From contig NZ_VCBX02000001.1 in the NCBI RefSeq assembly GCF_005938745.2, positions 1,507,501 through 1,571,500 of the forward strand: 64,000 bases of DNA, in the 5' to 3' direction. A program made the position numbers and the translations under genes. This document shows positions 1 through 8,397 of this stretch, in pieces; positions within the stretch are counted from its first letter, which is position 1; the number at the start of each line of letters is the position of its first letter. The DNA comes from Rhodococcus sp. KBS0724 (GTDB lineage Bacteria; Actinomycetota; Actinomycetes; Mycobacteriales; Mycobacteriaceae). The notes under the pieces were generated by a model. The model did no database searches. It was not told the origin of the DNA and saw nothing but the letters and a program-made list of their open reading frames with translations.

Positions 1-608
1 CGCCTACCCGCGTCGTGGTTCTCGCCTCCGGAGCCGGAACCCTCCTGGCCTCGCTCATCGAAGCGTCGTACACCGAGAACTATCCCGCGAAGATCGTTGC
101 CGTCGGTGTCGATCGAGACTGCGCGGCCACCGAACATGCGGGCGCCGCCGGGATTCCCGCGTTCAAAGTGTCGATCAAGGACTTTGCCGATCGCGCCGCC
201 TGGGACCTGGCACTGACTTCCGCTGTTGCGGAACACCAGCCGGATCTGGTGGTGAGCGCCGGTTTCATGAAGATCCTCGGACCCAGTTTCCTCGCGAAAT
301 TCGGTGGCCGGATCATCAACACCCACCCCGCGTTGCTGCCGGCCTTTCCCGGCGCGCACGCGGTTCCCGACGCGATGGCGTACGGCGTCAAGGTCACTGG
401 ATCGACGGTGCATCTGGTCGACGACGGCGTCGATACCGGGCCGATCCTGGCCCAAGAACCTGTGGCAGTGCTTCCCGACGACACTGAGTCGTCATTGCAC
501 GAGCGCATCAAAGTTGTAGAGCGGCGGTTGTTGGCGGACGTTATCGCCGCTGTCGCTACACACGGAGTAGTTTCCGATGGACGAAAGGCCGTGATCCCCA
601 GTGAGTGA
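1..608 (+). CDS. purN: Phosphoribosylglycinamide formyltransferase (5' end outside window)
   Basis: GAR transformylase transfers a formyl group from 10-formyl-THF to GAR in de novo purine synthesis in the cytoplasm. The reading frame is open to the window edge (…[13 protein letters not shown]), so the true start lies upstream and the GTG at 15 is internal. Family hallmarks are the N-terminal LASGAGT loop and the [15 protein letters not shown] active-site block, with the conserved Asn and His, followed by the [16 protein letters not shown] segment. The stop overlaps the purH start by 8 bases, which indicates a translationally coupled purN-purH operon. The C-terminus looks complete. Confidence 0.95.
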   Translation, partial: PTRVVVLASGAGTLLASLIEASYTENYPAKIVAVGVDRDCAATEHAGAAGIPAFKVSIKDFADRAAWDLALTSAVAEHQPDLVVSAGFMKILGPSFLAKFGGRIINTHPALLPAFPGAHAVPDAMAYGVKVTGSTVHLVDDGVDTGPILAQEPVAVLPDDTESSLHERIKVVERRLLADVIAAVATHGVVSDGRKAVIPSE

Positions 609-2160
609 ACGCAAGGCTGTGCGCCGCGCTCTTGTCAGTGTCTACGACAAGAGCGGTCTGATCGAGCTGGCAACGGGTCTGCACGAGGCCGGTGTCGAGT
701 TGGTGTCGACCGGCTCGACCGCGTCGAAGATCGCCGATGCTGGCATCCCCGTGACCCCGGTCGAGGCTCTGACCGGATTCCCCGAATGCCTCGAAGGTCG
801 AGTGAAGACGCTGCACCCGCGCGTTCACGCCGGCGTTCTGGCTGACACCCGCAAGCCGGATCACCTCGCGCAGCTCGAGGAACTCGGCATCGCGACGTTC
901 GAGCTCGTTGTTGTCAACCTGTACCCGTTCACGGCGACGGTTGCCTCTGGCGCCACGCCGGACGAGTGCGTCGAGCAGATCGACATCGGCGGTCCGTCGA
1001 TGGTGCGCGCTGCCGCGAAGAACCACCCGTCGGTTGCCGTTGTGGTTGATCCGGCCCGTTACACCGATGTTCTGGCAGCTGTGGCCGGCGGCGGATTCAC
1101 ACTGCGTGAGCGCACAGTCCTTGCAGCGCAGGCATTTCAGCACACCGCGTCGTACGACGTGGCTGTTGCGAGCTGGATGACCAGCACCATCGCGGCGGAC
1201 GAAGACGGCTCGCAGTTCCCGGCCTGGGTCGGTGCCACCTGGAACCGCAGTGCTGTTCTGCGTTACGGCGAGAACCCGCATCAGGATGCTGCGCTGTACG
1301 AAAACCCGGCCGCTCCGGCAGGTTTGGCTCAGGCCGAGCAGTTGCACGGCAAGGAAATGTCGTACAACAACTACACGGACTCCGACGCCGCGTGGCGCGC
1401 AGCTTACGACTTTGCTGACCCGGCGGTCGCAATCATCAAGCACGCCAACCCTTGTGGCATTGCCGTCGGCTCCGATATCGCCGACGCCCACCGCAAGGCG
1501 CATGCCTGCGACCCGGTCAGTGCTTTTGGTGGCGTCATCGCAGCCAACCGTGAGGTCACCGTCGAACTGGCCGAGCAGATCGCCGACATCTTCACCGAGG
1601 TTGTCATCGCGCCGTCCTATGCCGACGGCGCCGTCGAGGTTCTGCAGCGCAAGAAGAACATTCGTGTTCTGAAGGCTGCCGCACCGACCGCAACCGGCAT
1701 CGAGCTTCGCCCCATCTCCGGTGGCACCTTGCTGCAGCAGCGTGACGTCCTCGACGCCGATGGTGACAACCCGGCCAACTGGACACTTGCCAACGGTGAA
1801 GCAGCAGACGCGGAAACACTCAAGGATCTGGAATTCGCTTGGCGCGCAAGCCGCTCCGTGAAGTCCAACGCAATCCTACTGGCTTCCGGCGGCGCCTCGG
1901 TCGGCGTCGGAATGGGCCAGGTCAACCGCGTGGATGCGGCGCATCTTGCCGTCCAGCGTGCCGGTGATCGTGTTGTCGGTTCGGTTGCCGCGTCCGACGC
2001 GTTCTTCCCGTTCCCCGACGGACTTCAGGTTCTCCTGAACGCGGGCGTCAAGGCTGTAGTTCAGCCCGGCGGTTCCGTTCGTGACAACGAAGTGATCGAG
2101 GCTGCCAAGGAAGCCGGCATCACGCTCTACCTGACAGGTGCGCGCCACTTCGCGCACTGA
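601..2160 (+). CDS. purH: Bifunctional AICAR formyltransferase / IMP cyclohydrolase
   Basis: PurH carries out the last two steps of IMP synthesis: formylation of AICAR and ring closure of FAICAR. The 519-residue length fits the family. An N-terminal MGS-like IMP cyclohydrolase domain (roughly residues 1-150) starts with [10 protein letters not shown] and contains the STGSTA phosphate-binding stretch. The AICARFT domain follows, with LRYGENPHQ and KHANPCG, the latter carrying the catalytic Lys-His. The GTG start at 601 is favoured by its overlap with purN and by alignment with the usual short N-terminus. A strong terminator follows at 2177. Confidence 0.96.
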   Translation: MSERKAVRRALVSVYDKSGLIELATGLHEAGVELVSTGSTASKIADAGIPVTPVEALTGFPECLEGRVKTLHPRVHAGVLADTRKPDHLAQLEELGIATFELVVVNLYPFTATVASGATPDECVEQIDIGGPSMVRAAAKNHPSVAVVVDPARYTDVLAAVAGGGFTLRERTVLAAQAFQHTASYDVAVASWMTSTIAADEDGSQFPAWVGATWNRSAVLRYGENPHQDAALYENPAAPAGLAQAEQLHGKEMSYNNYTDSDAAWRAAYDFADPAVAIIKHANPCGIAVGSDIADAHRKAHACDPVSAFGGVIAANREVTVELAEQIADIFTEVVIAPSYADGAVEVLQRKKNIRVLKAAAPTATGIELRPISGGTLLQQRDVLDADGDNPANWTLANGEAADAETLKDLEFAWRASRSVKSNAILLASGGASVGVGMGQVNRVDAAHLAVQRAGDRVVGSVAASDAFFPFPDGLQVLLNAGVKAVVQPGGSVRDNEVIEAAKEAGITLYLTGARHFAH

Positions 2161-2176
2161 TCAACTTCGTGTGAAG

Positions 2177-2211
2177 CGGGCCTCGACGTGAATGTCGGGG
2201 CCCGTTTTGTT
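2177..2211 (+). terminator. Intrinsic terminator of purNH
   Basis: CGGGCCTCGAC and GTCGGGGCCCG form an 11-pair stem (one G-T pair) around a 6-base loop, followed directly by TTTTGTTG. It lies 17 bases after the purH stop and reads correctly for the plus strand. Confidence 0.9.
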
Positions 2212-2242
2212 GTCTCTAGCTTCTCGCGGTGTGTCTATCGGG

Positions 2243-2464
2243 TCAGGCAGCGTGGATGTGTGTTCCCTGAAGTTCACGCGGAGTTCCGGTGATCACGACA
2301 CGGGAAGCGCCGCGGGCGCGGATCTCGCTGATCAAGGCGCCAAGAGTCGCTTCGTGGGCCGCGTCGGAGTGCGAGAGGTCCAGCGTCACGGCGTAACCGC
2401 TCAGGTCGGAGGGCAGATCGGCATACGGGGGCGCAGTGGACAGTTGGTTGACTCGAAGTTTCAT
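2243..2464 (-). CDS. Small protein of unknown function (73 aa)
   Basis: I do not recognise this family. The predicted product begins MKLRVNQLSTAPPY and has a possible alpha/beta fold: a strand (YAVTLDLSH), an Ala-rich helix with Glu and Arg, and another strand (SRVVITG). It has no signal peptide or membrane segment. The ATG at 2464 is chosen because a clear AGGAG sits 6 bases upstream (2471-2475 on this strand). The open frame continues upstream, but into a terminator-like hairpin. The gene sits alone, convergent with purH, behind a long leader region, so its expression may be controlled by premature termination. Confidence 0.6.
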   Translation of the reverse strand: MKLRVNQLSTAPPYADLPSDLSGYAVTLDLSHSDAAHEATLGALISEIRARGASRVVITGTPRELQGTHIHAA

Positions 2465-2487
2465 GTTGTTCTCCTGCATGTGAAAGG

Positions 2488-2526
2488 TAAAAGAAAAGGC
2501 ACCCGAGGCGTTTGCCCTGGGTGCCC
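2488..2526 (-). terminator. Attenuator-like intrinsic terminator in leader of the 73-aa gene
   Basis: On the minus strand GGCACCC pairs with GGGTGCC (2525-2519 with 2504-2498) around a partly self-complementary loop. TTTTCTTTT follows at once. The T tract ends about 22 bases before the ATG at 2464, just upstream of its AGGAG. A terminator placed between leader and ribosome binding site is the usual layout of transcriptional attenuation. The sensing element was not identified. Confidence 0.6.
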
Positions 2527-2645
2527 GAAAAAGGATCCGATCAATCGGTGGATCATTCTCGGGGTACACCGCGCTTATGGCTCGCGTGCTTGTGATTCAT
2601 CGCCTTGCCTGCCAGACGATCTGCCGATGTGACGGCCGAAAAAAT

Positions 2646-2760
2646 CTGTACGGGGGCGGTGCAACTGCGCCAGGAAAGCGCGGATGCAAAGTCCGGGTGA
2701 AGCGTCATCTGATCCGTGCCTTTCTCGTTCGGCGTAGCTGGTTAATGGATGACCGTACAG
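2646..2760 (+). ncRNA. Structured RNA candidate resembling a c-di-GMP-I (GEMM) riboswitch aptamer
   Basis: An outer helix P1 is perfect over 8 pairs (CTGTACGG 2646-2653 with CCGTACAG 2753-2760). Inside it one hairpin (CTGCGC/GCGCGG) has a GAAA-containing loop and is followed by GGATGCAAAGTC, close to the GGGACGCAAAGCC signature of GEMM RNAs. A second arm closes by GTCATC/GATGAC (2704-2709 with 2748-2753, sharing one base with P1) and contains GTAGCTGG, similar to the conserved GTAGCGGG. This matches the GEMM layout of two parallel arms on P1. No normal gene follows on this strand, only a 19-codon GTG frame at 2812 and a terminator, so target and function are open. A chance structure cannot be excluded without a covariance search. 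Confidence 0.4.
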
Positions 2761-2875
2761 GACGCTGCCAGGGTTTGCACCAATAAAAAACAACACAAAC
2801 GTAAACTTCGCGTGACTTTTGTCCCGGTGATCGGCGTCGTGCGGTCGCTCTTTGTGCAGGTCCGGTGCTGAAAAC

Positions 2876-2912
2876 GAAAGTCCCCTCACGATGATTCGCA
2901 AGGGGAACTTTC
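2876..2912 (-). terminator. Terminator hairpin downstream of the hydrolase gene
   Basis: GAAAGTCCCCT (2876-2886) pairs with AGGGGAACTTTC (2901-2912) with one bulge. On the minus strand it lies 49 bases after the hydrolase stop and is followed by GTTTTC. It could also end a plus-strand transcript coming from the structured RNA upstream. Confidence 0.65.
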
Positions 2913-2960
2913 ATGGTGAAAACAAGGTCGTTCGGTCTGTATGCAGCCCGGCAGTGTGAC

Positions 2961-3929
2961 TCAGCGCAGAGATCGAACCCAGGCAGCAAACGGTTCCGCA
3001 AACTCGCTCGAGTACGGCAAGGGTGCAACGTAATCGGGACCGGTCGAGAACTCGTCACCGAGATCCTTGAGCACAAAACTCGCGTTCTTCATCCGTACCG
3101 ACGTGAGCGCGGTATGGGCGAGAGCCTCGTCGAGTGCCGCGACTTCAGCCGGAACGATCTGGATGTCTTTCGCCGAGCAACTGGTGAGGACTGGCATGCC
3201 GGCGGGGAGTGCCGCCACCAGTGCAACCGGGTCCAGTGCATCTTCTTCGGCGAGAGCCTTGGCATTTGCGTACACCAATCCGGCATTGCGAAGAGGTTCG
3301 GGAAGATCGTCGGGAACCGTACCGTCACTGCGCAACGATTCGACGGCATCGGCAAGTGCCACACGAAGCTCGTCAGCCAATTCGACCGGCAACTGCCCGG
3401 CCCCGACAACTGCGTCGAGCTGCCCGTGAATCTGGTTTGTCAGAAGGTCGAGGAGCCTGATACTCAGCGGCTCGACCAGAGCGAGAGCGTGGACGCGGGA
3501 ACCGTCGTGACCAGTTGCCACGGCAAGAGCCACCACCGCGCCGTCGCTGTGCCCGATGATGATCAGTCGATCGGCGTCGACGCCGGGTTGCGCCGCCAGG
3601 AAGTCCAGACCGGCAGAGGCCGCGTCGACGTACGTGTTGAAACCGAGATCTGCGATGTCGTCGACCTCGTATGGCCCCAATCCGGTTTCGCCGCTGCCGA
3701 TCTTGTCGTAACGCAGACTTGAAATGCCCTGTTCCTCAAGGAGATCCGCGATGAATCGAAGCGTTCCGATATCGCCTTCGAGTAGTGCGCTGTCGCCGTT
3801 GCGATCGGTGGGACCGCTACCCGCGAGGATGAGTGCGGCCGGTGCTTGTTCGTCTGGAGTGGTGGCGAGGCGCAGGCTCCCGAAGAGGGTGACGTCGCCG
3901 GATTGAAACGTGATCTCGGTGTCGGACAT
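2961..3929 (-). CDS. Alpha/beta-hydrolase family protein
   Basis: Predicted cytoplasmic serine hydrolase of 322 residues, substrate unknown. The oxyanion/glycine region LILAGSGPTDRNGDS is followed by LRYDKIGSGET. The nucleophile elbow GHSDGA (G-x-S-x-G) lies near residue 145. A C-terminal His typical of the catalytic triad is not obvious, although acidic residues are present in the expected region. There is no signal peptide, so an intracellular esterase or lipase-like enzyme is more likely than a secreted one. It stands as a single gene, 27 bases downstream of the DUF4126 gene and in the same direction, and could be cotranscribed with it. Confidence 0.85.
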   Translation of the reverse strand: MSDTEITFQSGDVTLFGSLRLATTPDEQAPAALILAGSGPTDRNGDSALLEGDIGTLRFIADLLEEQGISSLRYDKIGSGETGLGPYEVDDIADLGFNTYVDAASAGLDFLAAQPGVDADRLIIIGHSDGAVVALAVATGHDGSRVHALALVEPLSIRLLDLLTNQIHGQLDAVVGAGQLPVELADELRVALADAVESLRSDGTVPDDLPEPLRNAGLVYANAKALAEEDALDPVALVAALPAGMPVLTSCSAKDIQIVPAEVAALDEALAHTALTSVRMKNASFVLKDLGDEFSTGPDYVAPLPYSSEFAEPFAAWVRSLR

Positions 3930-3956
3930 GACGACCTGTCTACCAGGTTCGGATGT

Positions 3957-4529
3957 TCAGGCTGTGCGCGCACTGCGGAGGCGGCGCAGGCCCCGCCAAC
4001 TGAACCACAAGAGCGCGGCGAGCAGCGGAATGATCAGAAGAGGAAGGATCATCGCAATCAACGACGTGAAGAACGTCAGCACGTCCTCGACGACGGAGAG
4101 AACAGGGTTGGCGAGCCCGCCGGTAGTTGCCGTACTGACCGCTCGCGCGCCGGTCTGTGCGGAGCTGAAAGTCAGGGCTGTTGGTGCCCCGACGATGATG
4201 GCGGCTATCCCGGCCACCGCAGGATCAAGATGGCTGAATGCCGCCCAGGCCGCGATCACCCCCGCGATGGGGCCGGTGACATTGCCGACCACGGACAGCG
4301 CGTTGTCGACAAACGGAATGAGGTCGGCACCCAATTCGACGACGGCGGCTATCGCCAGCGCCACCAGGGCACCGGTCGATCCGATCCACTGCATCGACTC
4401 ACCGACAGTGATGCCGAACAGCTCGAAATGGACGGCAGCGCTCAGCATCAGTAGCGGTAGGAACGTTCGCATCCCCGACGCGGCGGCAAGGCCGAGGCCG
4501 AGCATGGCGGGCAAGACCCAGGTATCCAT
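3957..4529 (-). CDS. DUF4126-type integral membrane protein
   Basis: 190-residue protein with several hydrophobic helices. The opening LGLGLAAASGMRTFLPLL and the segment ELGADLIPFVDNALSVVGNVTGP are typical of DUF4126 proteins. The C-terminus is basic (RGLRRLRSARTA) and probably cytoplasmic. Function is unknown. It diverges from the VOC gene across a palindromic repeat element. Confidence 0.8.
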   Translation of the reverse strand: MDTWVLPAMLGLGLAAASGMRTFLPLLMLSAAVHFELFGITVGESMQWIGSTGALVALAIAAVVELGADLIPFVDNALSVVGNVTGPIAGVIAAWAAFSHLDPAVAGIAAIIVGAPTALTFSSAQTGARAVSTATTGGLANPVLSVVEDVLTFFTSLIAMILPLLIIPLLAALLWFSWRGLRRLRSARTA

Positions 4530-4547
4530 GGGTGGAGTTTAGGTCTA

Positions 4548-4591
4548 CTGTGCGCCTTTATTAACCGCCCGCGGTTGATAAAGGCGCACAG
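4548..4591. repeat. Palindromic repeat element, copy A
   Basis: Two 21-base arms, the left starting CTGTGCGCCTTTATTAAC, surround a 2-base centre with one T-G mismatch. An almost identical palindrome occurs at 13681-13729, and a third element with the same caps (TGTGCGCC…GGCGCACA) but a different core is at 58155-58193. Copy A lies between two divergently transcribed genes, where a terminator serves neither neighbour. A dispersed palindromic repeat family is therefore a fair reading. Confidence 0.7.
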
Positions 4592-4614
4592 CAGATCATC
4601 CGGAAAGGGACACC

Positions 4615-5019
4615 ATGTCGACCATGTTCTTCCTCAACCTGCCTGTCACGGACCTGGGTAGGGCAACCACGTTCTACGAGGGACTGGGATATGCCAAGAA
4701 TCCGCAGTTCTCCGACGACAACGCGTCGTCGATCGTCATCAGCGACGAAATTGTCGTGATGTTGCTGGCAGAACCATTTTTCAAGACCTTCACGTCGAAG
4801 GAAATCGCCGACACGTCTACGTCGACGGAAGCGCTGTTGGGTCTGTCGGCGGAGACTCGTGAGGCGGTGGACGCCATTGTCGACAAGGCGCTCGCGACCG
4901 GTGGTAGCGCTGGAAATGCCACTCAGGACCACGGATTCATGTACTCCCGCAGCTTCCAGGATCCCGACGGTCATATCTGGGAAATCATCTGGATGGACCA
5001 GTCTCAGGTGGAGGGCTGA
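4615..5019 (+). CDS. VOC family protein (glyoxalase/bleomycin-resistance fold)
   Basis: 134-residue single vicinal-oxygen-chelate domain protein beginning MSTMFFLNLPVTDLGRATTF, the usual first beta strand and helix, and ending with DPDGHIWEIIWMD, where the Glu is a typical metal ligand position. The middle sequence resembles the lactoylglutathione lyase-like group of small VOC proteins of unknown substrate. The start is supported by GGAAAGG about 6 bases upstream. It could act in detoxification or antibiotic binding, but the sequence does not decide. Confidence 0.85.
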   Translation: MSTMFFLNLPVTDLGRATTFYEGLGYAKNPQFSDDNASSIVISDEIVVMLLAEPFFKTFTSKEIADTSTSTEALLGLSAETREAVDAIVDKALATGGSAGNATQDHGFMYSRSFQDPDGHIWEIIWMDQSQVEG

Positions 5020-5072
5020 CCTCGAATCTTTCTCGGCGCGCGGCGCAATCACGCAAATGCTCGTAACTTGGT

Positions 5073-6449
5073 GTGGTGACTGTCGCCAAGACCCTCGGTG
5101 AGCTACGCGCCGCCGGACACGTGCAACGGAGTGTCAAAGAAGAAATACGGGAGAACCTTCTCGCCGCGTTGCGGGACGGCCGCGATCCTTGGCCCGGGAT
5201 AGTCGGGTTCGAGGACACGGTCGCTCCGCAACTCGAGCGGGCGCTGATCGCCGGCCACGACGTCGTTCTTCTCGGCGAACGTGGGCAGGGCAAGACGAGA
5301 GTGCTTCGTACGCTCGGCCTGCTGCTCGACGAGTGGACGCCCGTCATCGAAGGATCGGAACTGGGGGAGCACCCGTACGAGCCGATTACGCCGGCTTCGA
5401 TTCGCCGCGCCAAGGAATTGGGCGACGATCTGCCGGTGGCGTGGCGTCACCGCAGCGAGCGGTATTCCGAGAAACTCGCGACTCCCGATACCTCGGTCGC
5501 GGACTTGATCGGTGACGTCGATCCGGTCAAGGTCGCCGAGGGACGCAGCCTCGGTGACCCCGAAACCATTCACTTCGGCCTCGTACCTCGCGCGCATCGC
5601 GGCATTGTCGCGATCAACGAACTTCCCGATCTCGCCGAGCGCATTCAGGTGTCTCTTCTCAACGTGATGGAAGAGCGGGACATCCAGGTTCGTGGATACA
5701 CGTTGCGGCTCCCGCTCGACGTGCTGTTGGTGGCAAGCGCCAATCCAGAGGACTACACCAACCGCGGGCGCATCATCACGCCGCTCAAAGACCGTTTCGG
5801 TGCCGAGATCCGTACTCACTATCCGGTCGAATTGATGGACGAAATTGCCGTGATCGAGCAGGAAGCGCATCTCGCGGCGGAGGTTCCCGACTACCTACTC
5901 GAGATTCTTGCCCGCTTCACCCGACTGCTCCGCGAGTCCACCTCGGTGGACCAGCGTTCAGGCGTCTCTGCCCGGTTTGCCGTGGCCGGTGCCGAGACCG
6001 TCAGTGCCGCAGCGGTACGACGCGCCGCCGTCCTCGGTGAGGCGGATCCTGTTGCGAGACCGGTGGATCTGGACTCGGTGGTGGAAGTACTGCGCGGCAA
6101 GGTGGAGTTCGAATCCGGTGAAGAAGGCCGCGAACTGGAGGTGCTCGAGCACCTGTTGCGTCGAGCGACGGCAGATACCGTCCGGGTGCGCCTGGGCGGA
6201 ATCGACCTGGGTATGTTGGTTGCCGCCGTGGAGATGGGCAATACCATCGTCACGGGTGAATCCGTCACGGCCAAGGCGCTTCTCGACGAACTGCCGGAGA
6301 TCGAGGTTCTGGACGAGATCGCCGAACGCCTCGGTGCCCAATCCGACGGTGAGCGTGCCGCGGGCGCCGAGCTGGCACTCGAGGGGCTCTACCTCGCACG
6401 GAGGATCTCCAAAGATCAAGGCCCGGGCGGCCGCTCGGTGTACTCGTAA
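5073..6449 (+). CDS. MoxR/magnesium-chelatase-like AAA ATPase
   Basis: 458-residue AAA+ protein. The Walker A is GERGQGKT near residue 70, and LIGDVDPVK and NELPDLAERIQVSLLNVMEE form the Walker B/sensor region typical of ChlI/MoxR ATPases. Such ATPases work with a VWA-domain partner, and the next gene, 10 bases downstream, encodes one. The start is GTG at 5073 or 5076. The hexamer TAACTT at 5064-5069 ends only 3 to 6 bases before these, so the mRNA may be leaderless, common in actinobacteria. The target is unknown; no chlorophyll genes are present, so magnesium chelation is not implied. Confidence 0.88.
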   Translation: MVTVAKTLGELRAAGHVQRSVKEEIRENLLAALRDGRDPWPGIVGFEDTVAPQLERALIAGHDVVLLGERGQGKTRVLRTLGLLLDEWTPVIEGSELGEHPYEPITPASIRRAKELGDDLPVAWRHRSERYSEKLATPDTSVADLIGDVDPVKVAEGRSLGDPETIHFGLVPRAHRGIVAINELPDLAERIQVSLLNVMEERDIQVRGYTLRLPLDVLLVASANPEDYTNRGRIITPLKDRFGAEIRTHYPVELMDEIAVIEQEAHLAAEVPDYLLEILARFTRLLRESTSVDQRSGVSARFAVAGAETVSAAAVRRAAVLGEADPVARPVDLDSVVEVLRGKVEFESGEEGRELEVLEHLLRRATADTVRVRLGGIDLGMLVAAVEMGNTIVTGESVTAKALLDELPEIEVLDEIAERLGAQSDGERAAGAELALEGLYLARRISKDQGPGGRSVYS

Positions 6450-6459
6450 GGAGCGGGCG

Positions 6460-8397
6460 ATGATTCACAATCCGCGCTACGGGCCGTACGACGGCGGCCC
6501 TGATCCGCTGGCACCGCCGGTGGACCTGCGAGAGGCATTGGCGGCGATCGGTGACGACGTGCTGTCCGGCACGTCGCCTCGCCATGCGCTGCGCGAGCTC
6601 CTGAGGCGCGGAAACCGGGACATGCGCGGGCTCGACGACCTCGCTGCCCAGGCGAATCGGCGTCGACGCGAACTGTTGCGCCGCAACAACCTCGGCGGCA
6701 CTCTCGACGAGGCCCGGAAATTGCTGGACAAGGCAGTTCTCGAAGAGCGCAAGGAGTTGGCGCGCGCTCTCGACGACGATGCCCGGTTCAACGAAATGCG
6801 CATTGAGGAGCTGCCACCGTCGACGGCTCAGGCGGTTCAGGAACTCGCCGATTACAACTGGCGCAGCGAGCAAGCGAGAGCCGACTACGAGAAAATTCGT
6901 GATCTTCTCGGACGCGAGGTTCTCGATCAGCGTTTCTCGGGAATGAAGCAGGCTCTCGAGGGTGCTACCGACGAGGATCGTGAACAGATTCGCCAGATGC
7001 TGGCAGATCTGAATCAACTGCTCGACGCCCACGCACGAGGGGTTGACACTCCAGAGCAGTTCGCGGAGTTCATGGACAAGCACGGGGAATATTTTCCCGA
7101 CAACCCGCGCAATGTCGAGGAACTACTCGACTCTCTCGCGCAACGCGCTGCTGCCGCGCAGCGCCTCCGGAACTCCCTGTCGCAAGAGCAACGCGAAGAG
7201 TTGGATGCGCTGGCGCAGCAGGCTTTCGGTGATCCGAGCCTGATCGACGAACTCGGAAAACTGGATCAGTATCTGCAGGCGGCACGGCCAGGGGAGGACT
7301 GGGAAGGTTCGCAACAGTTCCGCGGTGACAACGGACTGGGCTTGGGCGAGGGAACCGGCGCACTGTCGGACATCGCAGAGTTGGAATCCTTGGCAGATCA
7401 ACTCTCCCAACAGTATGCGGGCGCACAACTCGACGACATCGACCCCGAGCTGCTCGCGCGGCAACTCGGCGACGAAGCCGCAGCCGACGCACGTACACTC
7501 GCCGAACTCGAAAAGGCGTTGCAGGAACAGGGCTTCTTCGATCGGGCACCCGACGGTCAATGGCGCCTGTCGCCCAAGGCAATGCGCCAACTCGGGCAGA
7601 CCGCGCTGCGCGACGTTGCCGGTCAGTTGTCTTCGAGAAACGGACAACGAGATACGCGTCGGGCCGGTTCGATGGGCGAACCCACCGGAGCGAGCCGGGA
7701 ATGGGAGTTCGGCGACACGGAACCGTGGGACGTGACCCGAACGATCACCAACGCGGTTCTGCGTGATCCCGGCCGAATCCCGGTGCGGCTGAGCGTCGTC
7801 GACGTCGAGGTTGCCGAAACGGAGCAGCGTAGTCAGGCTGCCGTCGCGTTGTTGGTGGATACGTCGTTCTCCATGGTGATGGAGGATCGCTGGGTGCCGA
7901 TGAAGCGCACCGCTCTAGCGCTCAATCATCTGGTGAGCACCAGATTCCGCAGTGACGAACTGCAACTCATCGCCTTCGGACGCCACGCACATGTACTGAA
8001 CCCGTCGGAGTTGGCGGGATTGGACGGCGCGTGGGACCAGGGAACCAACCTCCACCATGCGCTCTTGTTGGCAGCTCGGCACCTTCGACGCCATTCCAAC
8101 GCGCAACCGGTGGTGCTGATCGTCACCGACGGTGAGCCGACGGCTCACCTCGAAGCCGACGGGGAAGCGCGGTTCGACTACCCGCCGAGTGCCCGAACCC
8201 TCGGACTTACGGTTCGTGCGCTCGACGCGGTCGCCAGGCTGGGCGCCAAGGTCACGTTCTTCCGACTCGGTGACGATCCTGGTCTGGCCAGGGTGGTCGA
8301 TCGCATGGCGCACCGCGTGGGCGGACGCGTCATAGCTCCTGATGTCGACGGTCTCGGCGCAGCCGTGGTGAGTGACTACATGCGGGGGCGCCACTAG
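6460..8397 (+). CDS. VWA-domain protein, partner of the MoxR-type ATPase
   Basis: 645-residue protein. The long N-terminal half is charged and helical, rich in Glu, Arg, Gln and Leu. The C-terminal von Willebrand A domain begins VALLVDTSFSM, whose DTSFS matches the MIDAS metal site (D-x-S-x-S), and continues with a conserved Thr in GTNLHHAL and VTDGEPT. The ATG at 6460 is preferred because AAGGAG lies upstream and the start follows the ATPase stop by 10 bases; the frame stays open further upstream only by chance. The pair probably forms a chaperone-like complex acting on an unknown protein. The 3' end overlaps the convergent agmatine deiminase gene by 4 bases. Confidence 0.88.
   Translation: MIHNPRYGPYDGGPDPLAPPVDLREALAAIGDDVLSGTSPRHALRELLRRGNRDMRGLDDLAAQANRRRRELLRRNNLGGTLDEARKLLDKAVLEERKELARALDDDARFNEMRIEELPPSTAQAVQELADYNWRSEQARADYEKIRDLLGREVLDQRFSGMKQALEGATDEDREQIRQMLADLNQLLDAHARGVDTPEQFAEFMDKHGEYFPDNPRNVEELLDSLAQRAAAAQRLRNSLSQEQREELDALAQQAFGDPSLIDELGKLDQYLQAARPGEDWEGSQQFRGDNGLGLGEGTGALSDIAELESLADQLSQQYAGAQLDDIDPELLARQLGDEAAADARTLAELEKALQEQGFFDRAPDGQWRLSPKAMRQLGQTALRDVAGQLSSRNGQRDTRRAGSMGEPTGASREWEFGDTEPWDVTRTITNAVLRDPGRIPVRLSVVDVEVAETEQRSQAAVALLVDTSFSMVMEDRWVPMKRTALALNHLVSTRFRSDELQLIAFGRHAHVLNPSELAGLDGAWDQGTNLHHALLLAARHLRRHSNAQPVVLIVTDGEPTAHLEADGEARFDYPPSARTLGLTVRALDAVARLGAKVTFFRLGDDPGLARVVDRMAHRVGGRVIAPDVDGLGAAVVSDYMRGRH

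Larger units (their letters stand above)
2465..2960. other. 496-base region without a conventional gene
   Basis: This gap between the 73-aa gene and the hydrolase holds the attenuator-like hairpin at 2488-2526, the GEMM-like element at 2646-2760, an A-rich stretch near 2784-2795 and the terminator hairpin at 2876-2912. I see no convincing protein gene longer than about 20 codons on either strand. Confidence 0.6.

Noticed and set aside
2646..2760. RNase P or SRP RNA as an explanation of the structured element
   Set aside because: GGAAAG and AAAGTCCGGG resemble short RNase P pieces, but the rest of its conserved core is absent and the element is far too short. The SRP GGTC…GGAAGG core is also absent.
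2913..3722. 269-codon plus-strand frame starting right after the hairpin at 2876-2912
   Set aside because: It lies antisense to the hydrolase, which has clear motifs, and its product has no recognisable features.
5908..6459. N-terminal extension of the VWA gene into the ATPase gene
   Set aside because: The sequence is a shifted frame of the ATPase; a good ribosome binding site and start exist at 6460.
5073..8397. Magnesium chelatase (BchI/BchD) annotation
   Set aside because: The ATPase and VWA pair resembles chelatase subunits in fold only. There is no large subunit or tetrapyrrole pathway nearby.
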